Shown: positions 7,999-16,564, numbered from the stretch's first letter. The stretch is 46,316 bases of DNA from Actinocrinis sp046724665 (GCA_046724665.1 JBKOWZ010000160.1:1-46316); one strand, 5' to 3'. Translations and numbers: made by a program. The notes: a model not told the origin generated them from the sequence alone.

Positions 7999-9681
7999 CT
8001 AGCCGGCGATCTGCTGCGCACCCGGCACGCGGTCGAGCTTGACCACGTCGAGGGCGCCCTCGCGGTGCCGCGCGCGCAGCAGCTTCTTGTCGAGCTTGCC
8101 TACCGTGGTCTTCGGCACCTCGGCGATGAAGGACCAGTACTCCGGCACCTGCCAGCGCACCACCTTGCCACTCAGGAACAGGGCGAGCGCCTCGGGCGTC
8201 AGCGCCTCGCCCTGCGGCCCGGGGCGGCGCACCACGCAGGCCAGCGGCCGCTCGTCCCAGCGCGGGTCCGGGATGCCGACGACCGCGGCCTCCAGCACCC
8301 CGGGGTGCCCGAGCAGCTGGTTCTCCAGTTCCACCGAGGAGATCCACTCGCCGCCCGACTTGATCAGATCCTTGACGCGGTCGGTGATCTGGAAGTACCC
8401 GCGCCGGTCGATGGTGCCCAGGTCCCCGGTGCGCAGCCAGCCGTCGTGGAACCGGTCGGGCGCCGGATCGCGGTGGTAGGACGCGGTGATCCACGGCCCG
8501 CGCACCTCGATCTCGCCCACCGCCTCGCCGTCCCAGGGCAGCTCGCGGCCGTCCTGCACGTCGGTGATCCGCATCTCCACCCCGGCGCCGACCCGGCCGG
8601 TCTTCATCCGCCAGTCCAGGTCCTCGGCGGTGCCCGGCTCGACTCCGGCCGGCGGATGCGCCATGCCGCAGACCGGGCTGGTCTCGGTCATCCCCCAGCC
8701 CTGGATGATCCGCACGCCGTGCCGCTTGTCGAAGGCCTCGAGCAGCGACCGGGACGCGGCCGCGCCGCCCGAGCTGGCCAGCCGCAGCGAGGAGAGGTCG
8801 ATCTCGTGTTCGGCCCCGTAGTTGAGGATCGCGGTCCAGACCGTCGGCACGCCCGAGGCGACGGTGGACTTCTCCGTCTCGATGAACCGCACCAGCATGT
8901 CAGGGGTCATGTAGGGTCCGGGCATGTGCAGCGTCGCGCCGTTGAGGAACGAGCCGAACGGGATGCCCCAGGCGTTCACGTGGAACATCGGCACGATCGT
9001 CAGGACCCTGTCGGCCTCGGTGCATCCGGTCAGCGACGCGGACAGCCCGGCGAGCGCGTGCAGATAGGTCGAGCGGTGCGAGTACACCACGCCCTTCGGC
9101 TCCCCGGTGGTGCCGCTGGTGTAGCACATCGCCGCCGCGGACCTCTCGTCCAGATCCGGCCACTGATACCCGGGCTCCTCGGCGGCGAGCAGCTCGGCGT
9201 AGTTCAGCACCCTGGTTCCCTCGGGCAGCCCGGCCAGCAGGCCCGGGTCGCCCTGGCCGATCACGATGTACGTATCCACCCCGGACAGCCCCGGGGCGAC
9301 CCGCGCCAGCAGCGGCAGCAGGCTGGCGTCCACCAGGATCACCCGGTCCCCGCCGTGCACGACGGTGTGCGCCAGTTGGTCGGGTGGCAGCCGGATGTTG
9401 AGCGTGTGCAGCACCGCGCCCATGCAGGGCACCGCGAAGTAGGCCTCGAGGTGCTCCTGCGAGTTCCAGGCGAAGGTGCCGACCCGGTCGCCCGCGCCGA
9501 CGCCGAGCCGGGCCAGCGCCGCGGCCAGCCGCTCGGCGTTCTCGGCCACCTGTGCGAAGGTCGCGCGCCTGGCCCCGGTGCCGGCCCAGGTCACGCACTC
9601 GCTGCCGCCGAACACCCGGGCCCCGTGGCGCAGGATGGAGGTGATGGTGAGCGGGTAGTCCTGCATCGTGCTGGCGATCAT
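7999..9681 (-). CDS. Acyl-CoA synthetase (fatty-acid--CoA ligase, ANL superfamily)
   Basis: 560-residue adenylate-forming ligase that activates a carboxylic acid to its CoA thioester through an acyl-AMP. The AMP-binding P-loop is CYTSGTTGEPKGVVYSHRS. Further motifs are GWGMTETSP (A5), DGWLRTGDLG (A7) and, in the C-terminal domain, KSGGEWISSVELE (hinge/A8) and KTTVGKLDKK containing the catalytic lysine (A10). Several in-frame starts lie close together; the ATG at 9681 has an AGAAGAGG site 7 bases upstream, while 9687 and 9756 are poorer. It is the first gene of the minus-strand operon and reads from the divergent region holding the palindrome at 9811-9828. The resemblance is to medium/long-chain ligases; the substrate is unknown. 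Confidence 0.88.
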   Translation of the reverse strand: MIASTMQDYPLTITSILRHGARVFGGSECVTWAGTGARRATFAQVAENAERLAAALARLGVGAGDRVGTFAWNSQEHLEAYFAVPCMGAVLHTLNIRLPPDQLAHTVVHGGDRVILVDASLLPLLARVAPGLSGVDTYIVIGQGDPGLLAGLPEGTRVLNYAELLAAEEPGYQWPDLDERSAAAMCYTSGTTGEPKGVVYSHRSTYLHALAGLSASLTGCTEADRVLTIVPMFHVNAWGIPFGSFLNGATLHMPGPYMTPDMLVRFIETEKSTVASGVPTVWTAILNYGAEHEIDLSSLRLASSGGAAASRSLLEAFDKRHGVRIIQGWGMTETSPVCGMAHPPAGVEPGTAEDLDWRMKTGRVGAGVEMRITDVQDGRELPWDGEAVGEIEVRGPWITASYHRDPAPDRFHDGWLRTGDLGTIDRRGYFQITDRVKDLIKSGGEWISSVELENQLLGHPGVLEAAVVGIPDPRWDERPLACVVRRPGPQGEALTPEALALFLSGKVVRWQVPEYWSFIAEVPKTTVGKLDKKLLRARHREGALDVVKLDRVPGAQQIAG

Positions 9682-9810
9682 CTGCATGCCTCTTCTGACA
9701 GCGCCTTCGCTGGTCGCTCCTGCTGTAGGGCGCGTCCACGTCGCGGACACGCCCATAGCCTTACCCTCCGCGGGCCCTGCGACGCCTCGGCCGCCGGGGC
9801 ACTAGCACAC

Positions 9811-9828
9811 GTACCGACTAGTCGGTAC
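9811..9828. promoter_or_regulatory. Perfect 18-bp palindrome, candidate TetR operator in the divergent promoter
   Basis: GTACCGACTAGTCGGTAC is fully self-complementary and sits in the ~195-bp gap between the divergent acyl-CoA synthetase and APH-kinase genes. Size and symmetry fit a TetR-dimer site, and the tetR gene is in one of the two operons. It overlaps plausible -10 sequences in both directions, so occupancy would block both promoters. Confidence 0.75.
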
Positions 9829-9875
9829 TGTTCCACCGAGCCGTACTCTCCGCAAGACCCGAGCGAGGCGCCGAG

Positions 9876-10976
9876 ATGATCACCGAGCACGGCGGGACCG
9901 AGCAGGGCCGCCAGGATCCGCCCGGGCTGCCGCTCGGCCCGCTGGCAGCGTATCTGGCCGAGCACCGGCCCGGCCTGTGCGACGGGCCGTTGGCCGCCGA
10001 ACTGATCGTCGGCGGAAAGTCGAACCTGACCTACCTCGTGCACGGCCACCGCGGCGGGCGGCGTGATGATCAGACCGCGGACGGGGCCGTCCCGGTCACC
10101 CGGGTGCTGCGCCGTCCCCCGCTCGGCCACGTCTTGGCCACCGCGCACGACATGGCGCGCGAGTTCCGCGTGCTTTCCGCGCTCGCGCCGACCGCCGTGC
10201 CGGTGCCCGAGGTGTACCTGCTGTGCCAGGATCCTGAGGTGATTGGCGCGCCCTTCTACCTGATGCAGCGGGTCGAGGGCACCGTGTACCGCCGCACGTC
10301 GCAGACCACGCAGTTGACCGCCGAGCGGGCGCGGGCGATGTCCTGGGCGCTGGTGGACGTACTCGCCGACCTGCACGCGGTCGATCCCGCCGCGGTCGGG
10401 CTGGCAGACTTCGGCCGCCCGGACGGCTATCTGGACCGGCAGGCCGCCCGCTGGGGCAAGCAGCTGGCCGCGTCGCGCAGCCGCGAGGTGCCGGGGATCG
10501 ACGAGCTGCACGCGGCGCTGGGCGACGCGGTGCCCGCTTCGCAGCGCGCTGCGATCGTGCACGGCGACTATCGGCTGGACAACGCGATCGTGGACGAGCA
10601 CGACCGGATCGCCGCCGTGCTCGACTGGGAGATGGCCACGCTCGGCGACCCGCTGGCCGACCTCGGGCTGCTGTGCGTGTACTGGACCGCGCTCCAGACG
10701 CTCGGCGGCGGCGTGCTCACCTCGGCCGTGCGCGCCGTGGCCGGCTTCCCCGGCCACGGCGAGCTGGTCGAGCGTTACGCGCGGCGCAGCGGGCTCGACG
10801 TGGACCCGCTGCCCTGGTACATCGCCTTCGGGTACTTCAAGCTGGCGGTCATCGCCGAGGGCATCCACTACCGCTTCCTGAGCGGCCAGACCGTCGGATC
10901 AGGCTTCGAAGGCATGGGCGACCTCGTGCCCGCGCTGGTCGAGCGCGGCAGGCAGACCCTCGCCTCCGGCGGCTGA
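9876..10976 (+). CDS. APH-family small-molecule kinase (ACAD10/11 N-domain or LvaA-like)
   Basis: 366-residue aminoglycoside-phosphotransferase-fold kinase. The catalytic loop HGDYRLDN gives His229, Asp231 and Asn236, and LDWEMATLGDP supplies the metal-binding Asp250. Proteins of this exact type next to acyl-CoA dehydrogenases are not drug-resistance enzymes. The LvaA kinase of Pseudomonas and the N-terminal domains of ACAD10/11 phosphorylate the 4-hydroxyl of 4-hydroxyacyl-CoA. Here it is first in the plus-strand operon, 35 bp before a dehydrogenase, and divergent from a ligase and an ACAD11-type dehydrogenase. The start ATG has a GAGG site 7 bases upstream. The 4-hydroxyacyl-CoA kinase role is inferred from context and family. 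Confidence 0.8.
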   Translation: MITEHGGTEQGRQDPPGLPLGPLAAYLAEHRPGLCDGPLAAELIVGGKSNLTYLVHGHRGGRRDDQTADGAVPVTRVLRRPPLGHVLATAHDMAREFRVLSALAPTAVPVPEVYLLCQDPEVIGAPFYLMQRVEGTVYRRTSQTTQLTAERARAMSWALVDVLADLHAVDPAAVGLADFGRPDGYLDRQAARWGKQLAASRSREVPGIDELHAALGDAVPASQRAAIVHGDYRLDNAIVDEHDRIAAVLDWEMATLGDPLADLGLLCVYWTALQTLGGGVLTSAVRAVAGFPGHGELVERYARRSGLDVDPLPWYIAFGYFKLAVIAEGIHYRFLSGQTVGSGFEGMGDLVPALVERGRQTLASGG

Positions 10977-11011
10977 GACAGAAGGCAGAGAGCTGACAAG
11001 GTGACTGAGGG

Positions 11012-12217
11012 ATGATACGGGCGATGCTGCTCGAACGAGTGAGTACCCTGCTCGCCGAGCACGATCCGGCGACCATGCCACGGCTCGACTTCCTGCGCGC
11101 GCGGTTCGACGCCGGGCTGGCCTGGGTGCACTTCCCGACCGGGCTCGGCGGGCTCGACGCGCCGCGCGAGGACCAGCGGATCGTGGACGAGGCGCTCGCC
11201 GCGGCCGGCGCGCCGGCCAACGAGCCGCAGCGCATCGGCATCGGGCTCGGCATGGCCGCGCCGACGATCCTGGCCCACGGCACCGACGAGCTGCGGCGGC
11301 GCTTCCTGCGGCCGCTGTGGACCGGCGAGGAGGTCTGGTGCCAGCTGTTCAGCGAGCCCGGCGCCGGCTCCGATCTGGCCGGGCTGGCGACTCGGGCGGT
11401 ACAGGAGAACCCTGACTCAGCAGGCGACTGGATCGTCACCGGCCAGAAGGTGTGGACCTCGATGGCGCACGAGGCGCGTTGGGGCATCCTGCTCGCGCGC
11501 ACCGATCCGGACGTACCGAAACACAAGGGCCTGACGTATTTCGTCTGCGACATGACGGCCCCCGGCGTGGAGGTGCGGCCACTGCGACAGCTGACCGGCG
11601 AGGCCGAGTTCAACGAGGTCTTCCTGAGCGGGGTGCGCATCCCGGACGCCCACCGGCTCGGGCCGGTCGGCGCGGGCTGGAGCGTCGCGCAGACCACGCT
11701 GATGAACGAGCGGGTCGCGATCGGCGGCGGCGCGCAGCCGCGCGAGGGCGGCATGATCGGCGTCGTGGCGCGGCATTGGCGCGAGCACCCCGAGCTGCGC
11801 ACCCCGGCGGCGCACGACGCGCTGCTCGACCTGTGGGTGCAGGCCGAGGCGGCGCGGCTGACCGCCGCCCGGCTGCGCCAGCAGCTCGCCGCCGGGGCGC
11901 CCGGGCCGGAGGGCTCGGCGGTCAAGCTGGCCTTCGCGCGGCTCAATCAGGAGATCTCCGGGTTCGAACTCGAGCTGCTCGGCGAGGAGGGGCTGCGTTA
12001 CGACGGCTGGTCCACCGACGACTGGCAGACCGAGCGCCCGGCTAGCGTCGATTTCGCCGGGCGGTCGCCCGGGTACCGCTACCTGCGGGCGAAGGGAAAC
12101 TCGATCGAGGGCGGCACCTCGGAGATCCTGCGCAACATCATCGCTGAGCGCGTACTCGGCCTGCCCTCGGAGATCCGGGTCGATAAGGACCGCCCCTGGA
12201 AGGAGCTGGCCCGGTGA
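11012..12217 (+). CDS. Acyl-CoA dehydrogenase, catalytic (alpha-like) subunit
   Basis: 401-residue flavoprotein of the acyl-CoA dehydrogenase fold. FSEPGAGSDLAGLATRA and TGQKVWTS are the FAD/substrate loops. The C-terminal NSIEGGTSEILRNIIAERVL holds the Glu-Gly-(Gly)-Thr catalytic base motif and the FAD-binding Arg. Its GTGA junction with the next dehydrogenase (stop 12215-12217, start 12214) means both are made together. Actinobacterial FadE pairs arranged like this form alpha2beta2 heterotetramers that use bulky or branched substrates, so a joint enzyme is likely. The start ATG at 11012 has only a weak site; an ATG at 11024 is an alternative. Confidence 0.85.
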   Translation: MIRAMLLERVSTLLAEHDPATMPRLDFLRARFDAGLAWVHFPTGLGGLDAPREDQRIVDEALAAAGAPANEPQRIGIGLGMAAPTILAHGTDELRRRFLRPLWTGEEVWCQLFSEPGAGSDLAGLATRAVQENPDSAGDWIVTGQKVWTSMAHEARWGILLARTDPDVPKHKGLTYFVCDMTAPGVEVRPLRQLTGEAEFNEVFLSGVRIPDAHRLGPVGAGWSVAQTTLMNERVAIGGGAQPREGGMIGVVARHWREHPELRTPAAHDALLDLWVQAEAARLTAARLRQQLAAGAPGPEGSAVKLAFARLNQEISGFELELLGEEGLRYDGWSTDDWQTERPASVDFAGRSPGYRYLRAKGNSIEGGTSEILRNIIAERVLGLPSEIRVDKDRPWKELAR

Positions 12218-13323
12218 ACCTGCTCTACTCAGAGGACGAGGACGACCTGCGCGCCACGGTCCGCTCGCTGCTGGCCGACCGCAGCCCGTGGAGCGCGGTG
12301 CTCGCCCGCTGCGAGACGGATCAGGTCTATGACGCGGCGCTGTGGCGGACGCTGGCCGCCGACCTCGGCTGCGCCGGCCTCGCCATCGCGGAGAAGCACG
12401 GCGGCGCCGGGGCGTCGTGGCGTGAAGCGGCCGTCGTCGCCGAGGAGATCGGCCGTGCCGTCGCGCCGCTGCCGTACCTGACCAGCGCTATCGTCGCTAC
12501 GGCTGTCGTGCTCGAACTCGACGACGCAGACCTCGCCGAGCGGCTCGCCACCGGGCAGACCACCGCCGTGCTCGCGGCGCCACTCTCGACCGCGCCCGAC
12601 GCGCCGTTCCCGAGCACGGTGGCCGCCGACGAACTCGGCCGCCTCTCCGGGCAGGTCACCAGCGTCGCCGACGCCGGTGTCGCAGACCTCTTGCTCGTCC
12701 CGGCCACGACGCCGGACGGCCCGGCGCTGTTCGCCATGGACGCGAATGCAAGTGGCCTGATTCGTGATGCCGTGATCTGCCTCGACCTGACGCGTCCGCT
12801 GCACGACCTCGCGTTCGTCGGCGTTTCCGGGCGTCGGCTCGCGGTCGGTGACACGGCCGTCGCCGCGCTCGCCAGGGCGCTGACGGTCGCCGCCGCCGTG
12901 CTCGCCTCCGAACAGCTCGGCGTCGCGCAGGCCTGCCTCGAGATGACCGTCGACTACCTCAAGACCCGTTTTCAGTTCGGCCGGCCCATCGGCTCGTACC
13001 AGGCGCTCAAGCACCGTGCCGCCGACCTGTGGGCCTCGGTGACCCAGGCCCGCGCCGTCGCCAGGTACGCCGCGGCATGCGTCGCCGACGAGAGCCCCGA
13101 CACGCCGGTCGCCGCCGCGCTCGCTCAGGCGTACTGCTCGGGCGTCGCCGTCCGCGCCGCCGAGGAGTGTGTGCAGCTGCACGGCGGCATCGGCTTTACA
13201 TGGGAGCACCCGGCGCACCTGTACCTCAAGCGCGCCAAGTCCGCGTCGCTCGCACTCGGCACGGCCGCCCGGCATCGCGCCGCGCTCGGCCGACTGATCG
13301 ATCTGCCCGTGGCTACCGGCTGA
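12214..13323 (+). CDS. Acyl-CoA dehydrogenase-like partner subunit, catalytic Glu motif absent
   Basis: 369 residues, GTG start overlapping the previous stop. The fold is evident from EKHGGAGASWREAAVVAEEIG near the N-terminus, LKTRFQFGRPIGSYQALKH (helical core, about 248-266) and QLHGGIGFTWEHPAHLYLKR. The C-terminal position that carries Ile-Glu-Gly-Gly-Thr in the partner reads LALGTAARHR here, so the catalytic glutamate is missing. In characterised FadE heterotetramers only one subunit type carries the base and the other contributes to the FAD pocket. This gene fits that second role. Third gene of the APH-kinase operon. Confidence 0.83.
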   Translation: MNLLYSEDEDDLRATVRSLLADRSPWSAVLARCETDQVYDAALWRTLAADLGCAGLAIAEKHGGAGASWREAAVVAEEIGRAVAPLPYLTSAIVATAVVLELDDADLAERLATGQTTAVLAAPLSTAPDAPFPSTVAADELGRLSGQVTSVADAGVADLLLVPATTPDGPALFAMDANASGLIRDAVICLDLTRPLHDLAFVGVSGRRLAVGDTAVAALARALTVAAAVLASEQLGVAQACLEMTVDYLKTRFQFGRPIGSYQALKHRAADLWASVTQARAVARYAAACVADESPDTPVAAALAQAYCSGVAVRAAEECVQLHGGIGFTWEHPAHLYLKRAKSASLALGTAARHRAALGRLIDLPVATG

Positions 13324-13345
13324 CGCAGTCGCTAGGGTAGCGCGG

Positions 13346-14278
13346 GTGACGACGACGCGAACGAAGGTGCGGCGCGCCCCGGCGGTCACAGCGATCATGC
13401 TTGCTGGCATCACGGCCTGCGCCGGCTGCCAGGGCAACGCGGCCGGATCCCCGACCGCTCTCGCCGTGGGCACCGGCGCGCCGGGGGCCGGTGCGAGCGG
13501 CGCGGCTTCCGCTTCCGCTCCCGCGTCGTCGGCAACGGCTTCCGGCCCGGGCCCAGCCTCGCCGAGCCCCCGCGTTTCGGCACGTGCCACGGTGGTCGTG
13601 CCGAGCCCGGTCTCGCCGCTGGCCGGGAAGGTCGTCGCGCTCGATCCGGGCCACGACGGCGGCAACGCGGCGCACGCCACCGAGATCGCCCAGCTCGTCC
13701 CGCAGGGATTCGGCCTGTACAAGGAGTGCGACACCACCGGCACCGAGGGCGCGGACGGCTACACCGAGCACGCGTTCAACTTCCAGGTCGCGCTGCTGGT
13801 CAAGGCGCAGCTCCAGCAGCACGGAATCATCGTCGTGATGACCCGCACCGCCGACGACGGCGTCGGGCCGTGCGTAAACGTGCGCGCCGCGATCGGCAAC
13901 AAGGCGCACGCCGCCGCGGCGGTCTCGATCCACGCGGACGGCGGGCCCGCCGGCGGCCACGGCTACCAGCTGCTCGAGGCGAGCCCGTCCGTCGGCGGCG
14001 CGGCGGTGGACTCGGCCTCGCACCGGCTCGCCGGGGCCCTGCACACGACCTTCGACCGGGAGTCGGGGCTGGTGGCCTCGACGTACGCCGGCACGGACGG
14101 CTACGAGCCGCGCGACGACATCGCGGGGCTGAACCTGAGCACGGTGCCGAAGATCCTGGTCGAATGCGGCAACATGCGCAACGCGGGCGATCTCGCGCTC
14201 GAGGAGTCGGAGTCGGGGCGCCGGCGCATCGCGACGGCGATCACGGACGGGATCATCGCGTTCCTGTCGGGGAAGTGA
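13346..14278 (+). CDS. N-acetylmuramoyl-L-alanine amidase (Amidase_3), probable lipoprotein
   Basis: 310 residues, GTG start. The N-terminus has basic residues, a short hydrophobic segment and a lipobox Ile-Thr-Ala-Cys with Cys25 as the lipidation site. About 60 Ala/Ser/Pro-rich residues follow, a linker that holds the enzyme off the membrane. The catalytic part has ALDPGHDGG, the His and Glu zinc ligands (TEHAFN), SIHADGG (second His) and VECGNMRNAGD with the catalytic Glu. This is the pattern of Rv3717-type amidases, which cut stem peptides from MurNAc. It starts 22 bp after the dehydrogenase gene but is functionally unrelated; its own promoter is not obvious. Confidence 0.87.
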   Translation: MTTTRTKVRRAPAVTAIMLAGITACAGCQGNAAGSPTALAVGTGAPGAGASGAASASAPASSATASGPGPASPSPRVSARATVVVPSPVSPLAGKVVALDPGHDGGNAAHATEIAQLVPQGFGLYKECDTTGTEGADGYTEHAFNFQVALLVKAQLQQHGIIVVMTRTADDGVGPCVNVRAAIGNKAHAAAAVSIHADGGPAGGHGYQLLEASPSVGGAAVDSASHRLAGALHTTFDRESGLVASTYAGTDGYEPRDDIAGLNLSTVPKILVECGNMRNAGDLALEESESGRRRIATAITDGIIAFLSGK

Positions 14279-14776
14279 GACGGACCCCGGCCTCGTCCCC
14301 GACTTCACCGAGAGCCACGTCACCGCCGACGGCGGCTGCCGGCTCCGGACCGCGCGCCGCGCGAATTCGTGAGCTGATCCTGAGTGGCCCGCCGGCCCGG
14401 TCGGAGCGGACCGGCGGGCCACGGGCGGGTCGTCACACCCGCCGGCCCGGTCGCGAGCGAGCCGTCATGCCCCCGTGGACAGTCACGACGGGTGCGACCG
14501 GGCAGGGAACCGGCCGTGGCGCGACGAGTGCGGGGCGCCGCCCGCCGCCTCCGCAGCGTGGGGTGGGATCACGCAGGGGACAGCAGCGCACGGACCGTTC
14601 CACTCGACAAGTCGGCCGGAGCGAACCGAAGGTTGCTTCAAGGGAAGGTAAAGTCTGTCCGCGTCTCGCGGCGGCAACCGGCCCGGAACCTCGTACGCGC
14701 CCCCGGTCGCGACTGATTCAGGGATCGGATTCGCGCAGTCCGCCCCACGGCCCGGTCAGGGCACTAACATGGCGCC
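14279..14776. other. 498-bp intergenic region with stem-loops
   Basis: No convincing gene. Open frames here lack start signals and family resemblance. The first ~145 bp hold two stem-loops (next entry and a 7-bp GGCGGGT/ACCCGCC stem around 14424-14445). The remainder shows no recognised RNA; a short purine-rich stretch near 14640-14655 is unexplained. The promoter of the SDR gene should lie near its 3' end. Confidence 0.5.
14384..14422. terminator. 12-bp perfect hairpin, probable terminator after the amidase gene
   Basis: Arms GTGGCCCGCCGG (14384-14395) and CCGGCGGGCCAC (14411-14422) are exactly complementary around a 15-nt loop. It lies 105 bp after the amidase stop, a little far, but nothing coding intervenes. 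No U-tract. Confidence 0.55.
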
Positions 14777-15490
14777 ATGACTGCGATCGAAGGTTCCACG
14801 GCCCTGGTCACCGGCGGCAGCCGCGGCATCGGAAAGGCGCTGGTCGAGGCGCTGTGCGCGCGCGGCGCCGCGAAGGTCTACGCGACCGCCCGCGACCCGC
14901 GCGCCGTCACCCACCCCGAGGCGGTGCCGCTCGCCCTCGAGCTGGCCGACCCGGCCTCCGCCGCGGCCGCCGCCGAGCAGGCGCAGGATGTCACGATCCT
15001 GATCAACAACGCCGGCGTCGCGCTCGGCCCCTCGCTGCTCGACGGGCCGGTCGAGCAGATCCGCCGCGAGTTCGACATCAACTTCTTCGGCACGCTGCAC
15101 GTCACCCGAGCCTTCGCGCCGGTCATCGAGCGCAACGGCGGCGGCCACATCCTCAACATCCTCTCGGCGCTCTCCTGGCTGGTGCTGCCGGACACCGGCT
15201 CCTACAGCGCGACCAAGTCCGCGCTGTGGGCCCAGACCAACTGGATGCGCCTCGCCCTGCACCCGCGCGGCATCAACGTGACCGGCCTGCACGCCGGCTA
15301 CGTGGACACCGACATGGCCTCCCACGTGGACGTGCCGAAGACCGCTCCGGCGAGCGTCGCCGAGCAGGCGCTGGACGGCATCGCGAAGAACGCCCTCGAG
15401 GTGCTCATCGACGACACCGCGCGCCTGATCAAGTCGGGCCTCTCCGCCGATCCGTCCGTCTTCTACCCGCAGGTCGTCGCGGGCGGGTAA
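14777..15490 (+). CDS. Short-chain dehydrogenase/reductase (SDR)
   Basis: 237-residue classical SDR: NAD(P)-binding TGGSRGIG (12-19), NNAG (77-80), catalytic Ser130, Tyr143 and Lys147 (SYSATKSA). The basic residue after the glycine motif and the Arg in ATARDP favour NADP(H). The substrate is unknown. A 3-hydroxyacyl step in the nearby acyl-CoA pathway is conceivable, but the gene is separated from that operon by the amidase and 500 bp, so this is weak. Convergent with the patatin gene, 22 bp between stops. Confidence 0.87.
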   Translation: MTAIEGSTALVTGGSRGIGKALVEALCARGAAKVYATARDPRAVTHPEAVPLALELADPASAAAAAEQAQDVTILINNAGVALGPSLLDGPVEQIRREFDINFFGTLHVTRAFAPVIERNGGGHILNILSALSWLVLPDTGSYSATKSALWAQTNWMRLALHPRGINVTGLHAGYVDTDMASHVDVPKTAPASVAEQALDGIAKNALEVLIDDTARLIKSGLSADPSVFYPQVVAGG

Positions 15491-15512
15491 GCGCGCCGAT
15501 CAGCCCACTGAG

Positions 15513-16499
15513 TCAGGCCGCTGCCGTGACCGCGCGGCCGAGTGCCGCGCCGGCCACGGCGCGTCCGCAGTCCACCGCGCGGCGCAGCACCTCGGGATCG
15601 CGCTCGACCCGGCCGATGACCGGGGCGTCGGCCGGCGGCCGGATCTGGAGCGCCGCCGGATGGCCGGCCAGTGCCTGCTCCTCGTCTGCGCGGCGCTCGC
15701 GGCGGTTCAGCCACATCTCGAGAGCTCCCGGCGCGTGCCGTGCCAGGTAACGTCCGACGATGCGCCGCTCCAGCCGTGACGGCGGGGATACCAGTTCGGG
15801 CCGCCGGGTCCGCAGCGCGACGATGTGCGTCGCGCCCTGCGCGACGGCGGTGTGGATCGGCACGGTCTCCGAGATGCCCGCATCGATGTAGCTCTCGGCG
15901 CCGAAGCTCACCGGCGGCCCGGCGAGCACCGGCAGGCAGGTCGTGGCACGCAAGGCGAGTTGCAGTCGCGCCACGTCGGTCAACAGCGGGTGCAGGTCGG
16001 TCGAGGCGCCGGTGTGCGCGTTGGTCGCCAGGGGATGGAACGTGACGGCGCTCTCCAGGATGTCCAGGAAGCCCATCGGCATGACGTGCTCGTAGACGTG
16101 GTGCACGAGGTGCCGCGTGTCGATCACCGGCTTGCCGAGCAGGGCACGCCGCGGGTCGATCACCGTCCGCATCACCTCGGGATCCCACCAGCCGCGAACG
16201 CTGAACGCCGCGCGTCGGCTCAGCAGCCACGCGGCGTTCAGCGCGCCGGCCGACGAGCCGTACACCGCGTCGAAGCAGTCGAGCAGTCCCAACTCCTCGA
16301 CGGCCGCGACCATGCCGTTGGAGAACGCGCCGCGTGAGCTGCCTCCCTCGACCAGCAGCACCAGCCGGGCCTGGTCGGTGCGTCGGCCGGGACGGCTGTT
16401 CTCGGCGGCGCGCGCCGCGAGGAGGCTGACGACCGCGTCGGCGGCGGTGTCGTGCTGCGCGCTCTCCTGGAGATCCGTCATGGATGTATCGAAGCGCAT
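15513..16499 (-). CDS. Patatin-like phospholipase family protein
   Basis: 328-residue lipid acyl hydrolase with the Ser-Asp dyad of the patatin fold. The oxyanion loop is EGGSSRGAF (51-59), the nucleophile elbow is GSSAG (81-85, Ser83) and the Asp is in YIDAGIS (Asp206, a DAG variant of DGG). This layout resembles E. coli YjjU-type patatins. No signal peptide or membrane segment, so cytoplasmic. The ATG at 16499 has no clear ribosome site and an ATG at 16481 is an alternative. The upstream gene on this strand ends in a strong hairpin, so it is likely transcribed alone. Confidence 0.85.
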   Translation of the reverse strand: MRFDTSMTDLQESAQHDTAADAVVSLLAARAAENSRPGRRTDQARLVLLVEGGSSRGAFSNGMVAAVEELGLLDCFDAVYGSSAGALNAAWLLSRRAAFSVRGWWDPEVMRTVIDPRRALLGKPVIDTRHLVHHVYEHVMPMGFLDILESAVTFHPLATNAHTGASTDLHPLLTDVARLQLALRATTCLPVLAGPPVSFGAESYIDAGISETVPIHTAVAQGATHIVALRTRRPELVSPPSRLERRIVGRYLARHAPGALEMWLNRRERRADEEQALAGHPAALQIRPPADAPVIGRVERDPEVLRRAVDCGRAVAGAALGRAVTAAA

Positions 16500-16521
16500 A
16501 CGGACGGACTAGTGCGCGAAA

Positions 16522-16564
16522 GCCGGTTGGCTGACGCGCCGTGTGCGCGCGTCGGCCAACCGGC
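16522..16564 (-). terminator. Strong hairpin terminator of the CBM2 glycosidase gene
   Basis: A near-continuous 18-bp stem: GCCGGTTGGC (16522-16531) with GCCAACCGGC (16555-16564), then a T-G wobble, then GACGCGC with GCGCGTC around a 7-nt loop. It starts 36 bp after the glycosidase stop codon on the minus strand. The stem is very stable and stands alone in the gap, so a terminator is the best reading. Confidence 0.8.

Noticed and set aside
7994..8007. GCCGGCTAGCCGGC palindrome as operator
   Set aside because: Lies across a gene junction with the synthetase stop codon; more likely a chance GC-rich palindrome or coupling structure.
9876..10976. Antibiotic-resistance phosphotransferase
   Set aside because: Context (ligase, ACAD11-type dehydrogenase, TetR) fits the ACAD10/11 or LvaA kinase group rather than drug kinases.
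14279..14776. Hidden small gene in the 498-bp gap
   Set aside because: Open frames there are Arg/Pro-rich, lack ribosome sites and cross the hairpins.
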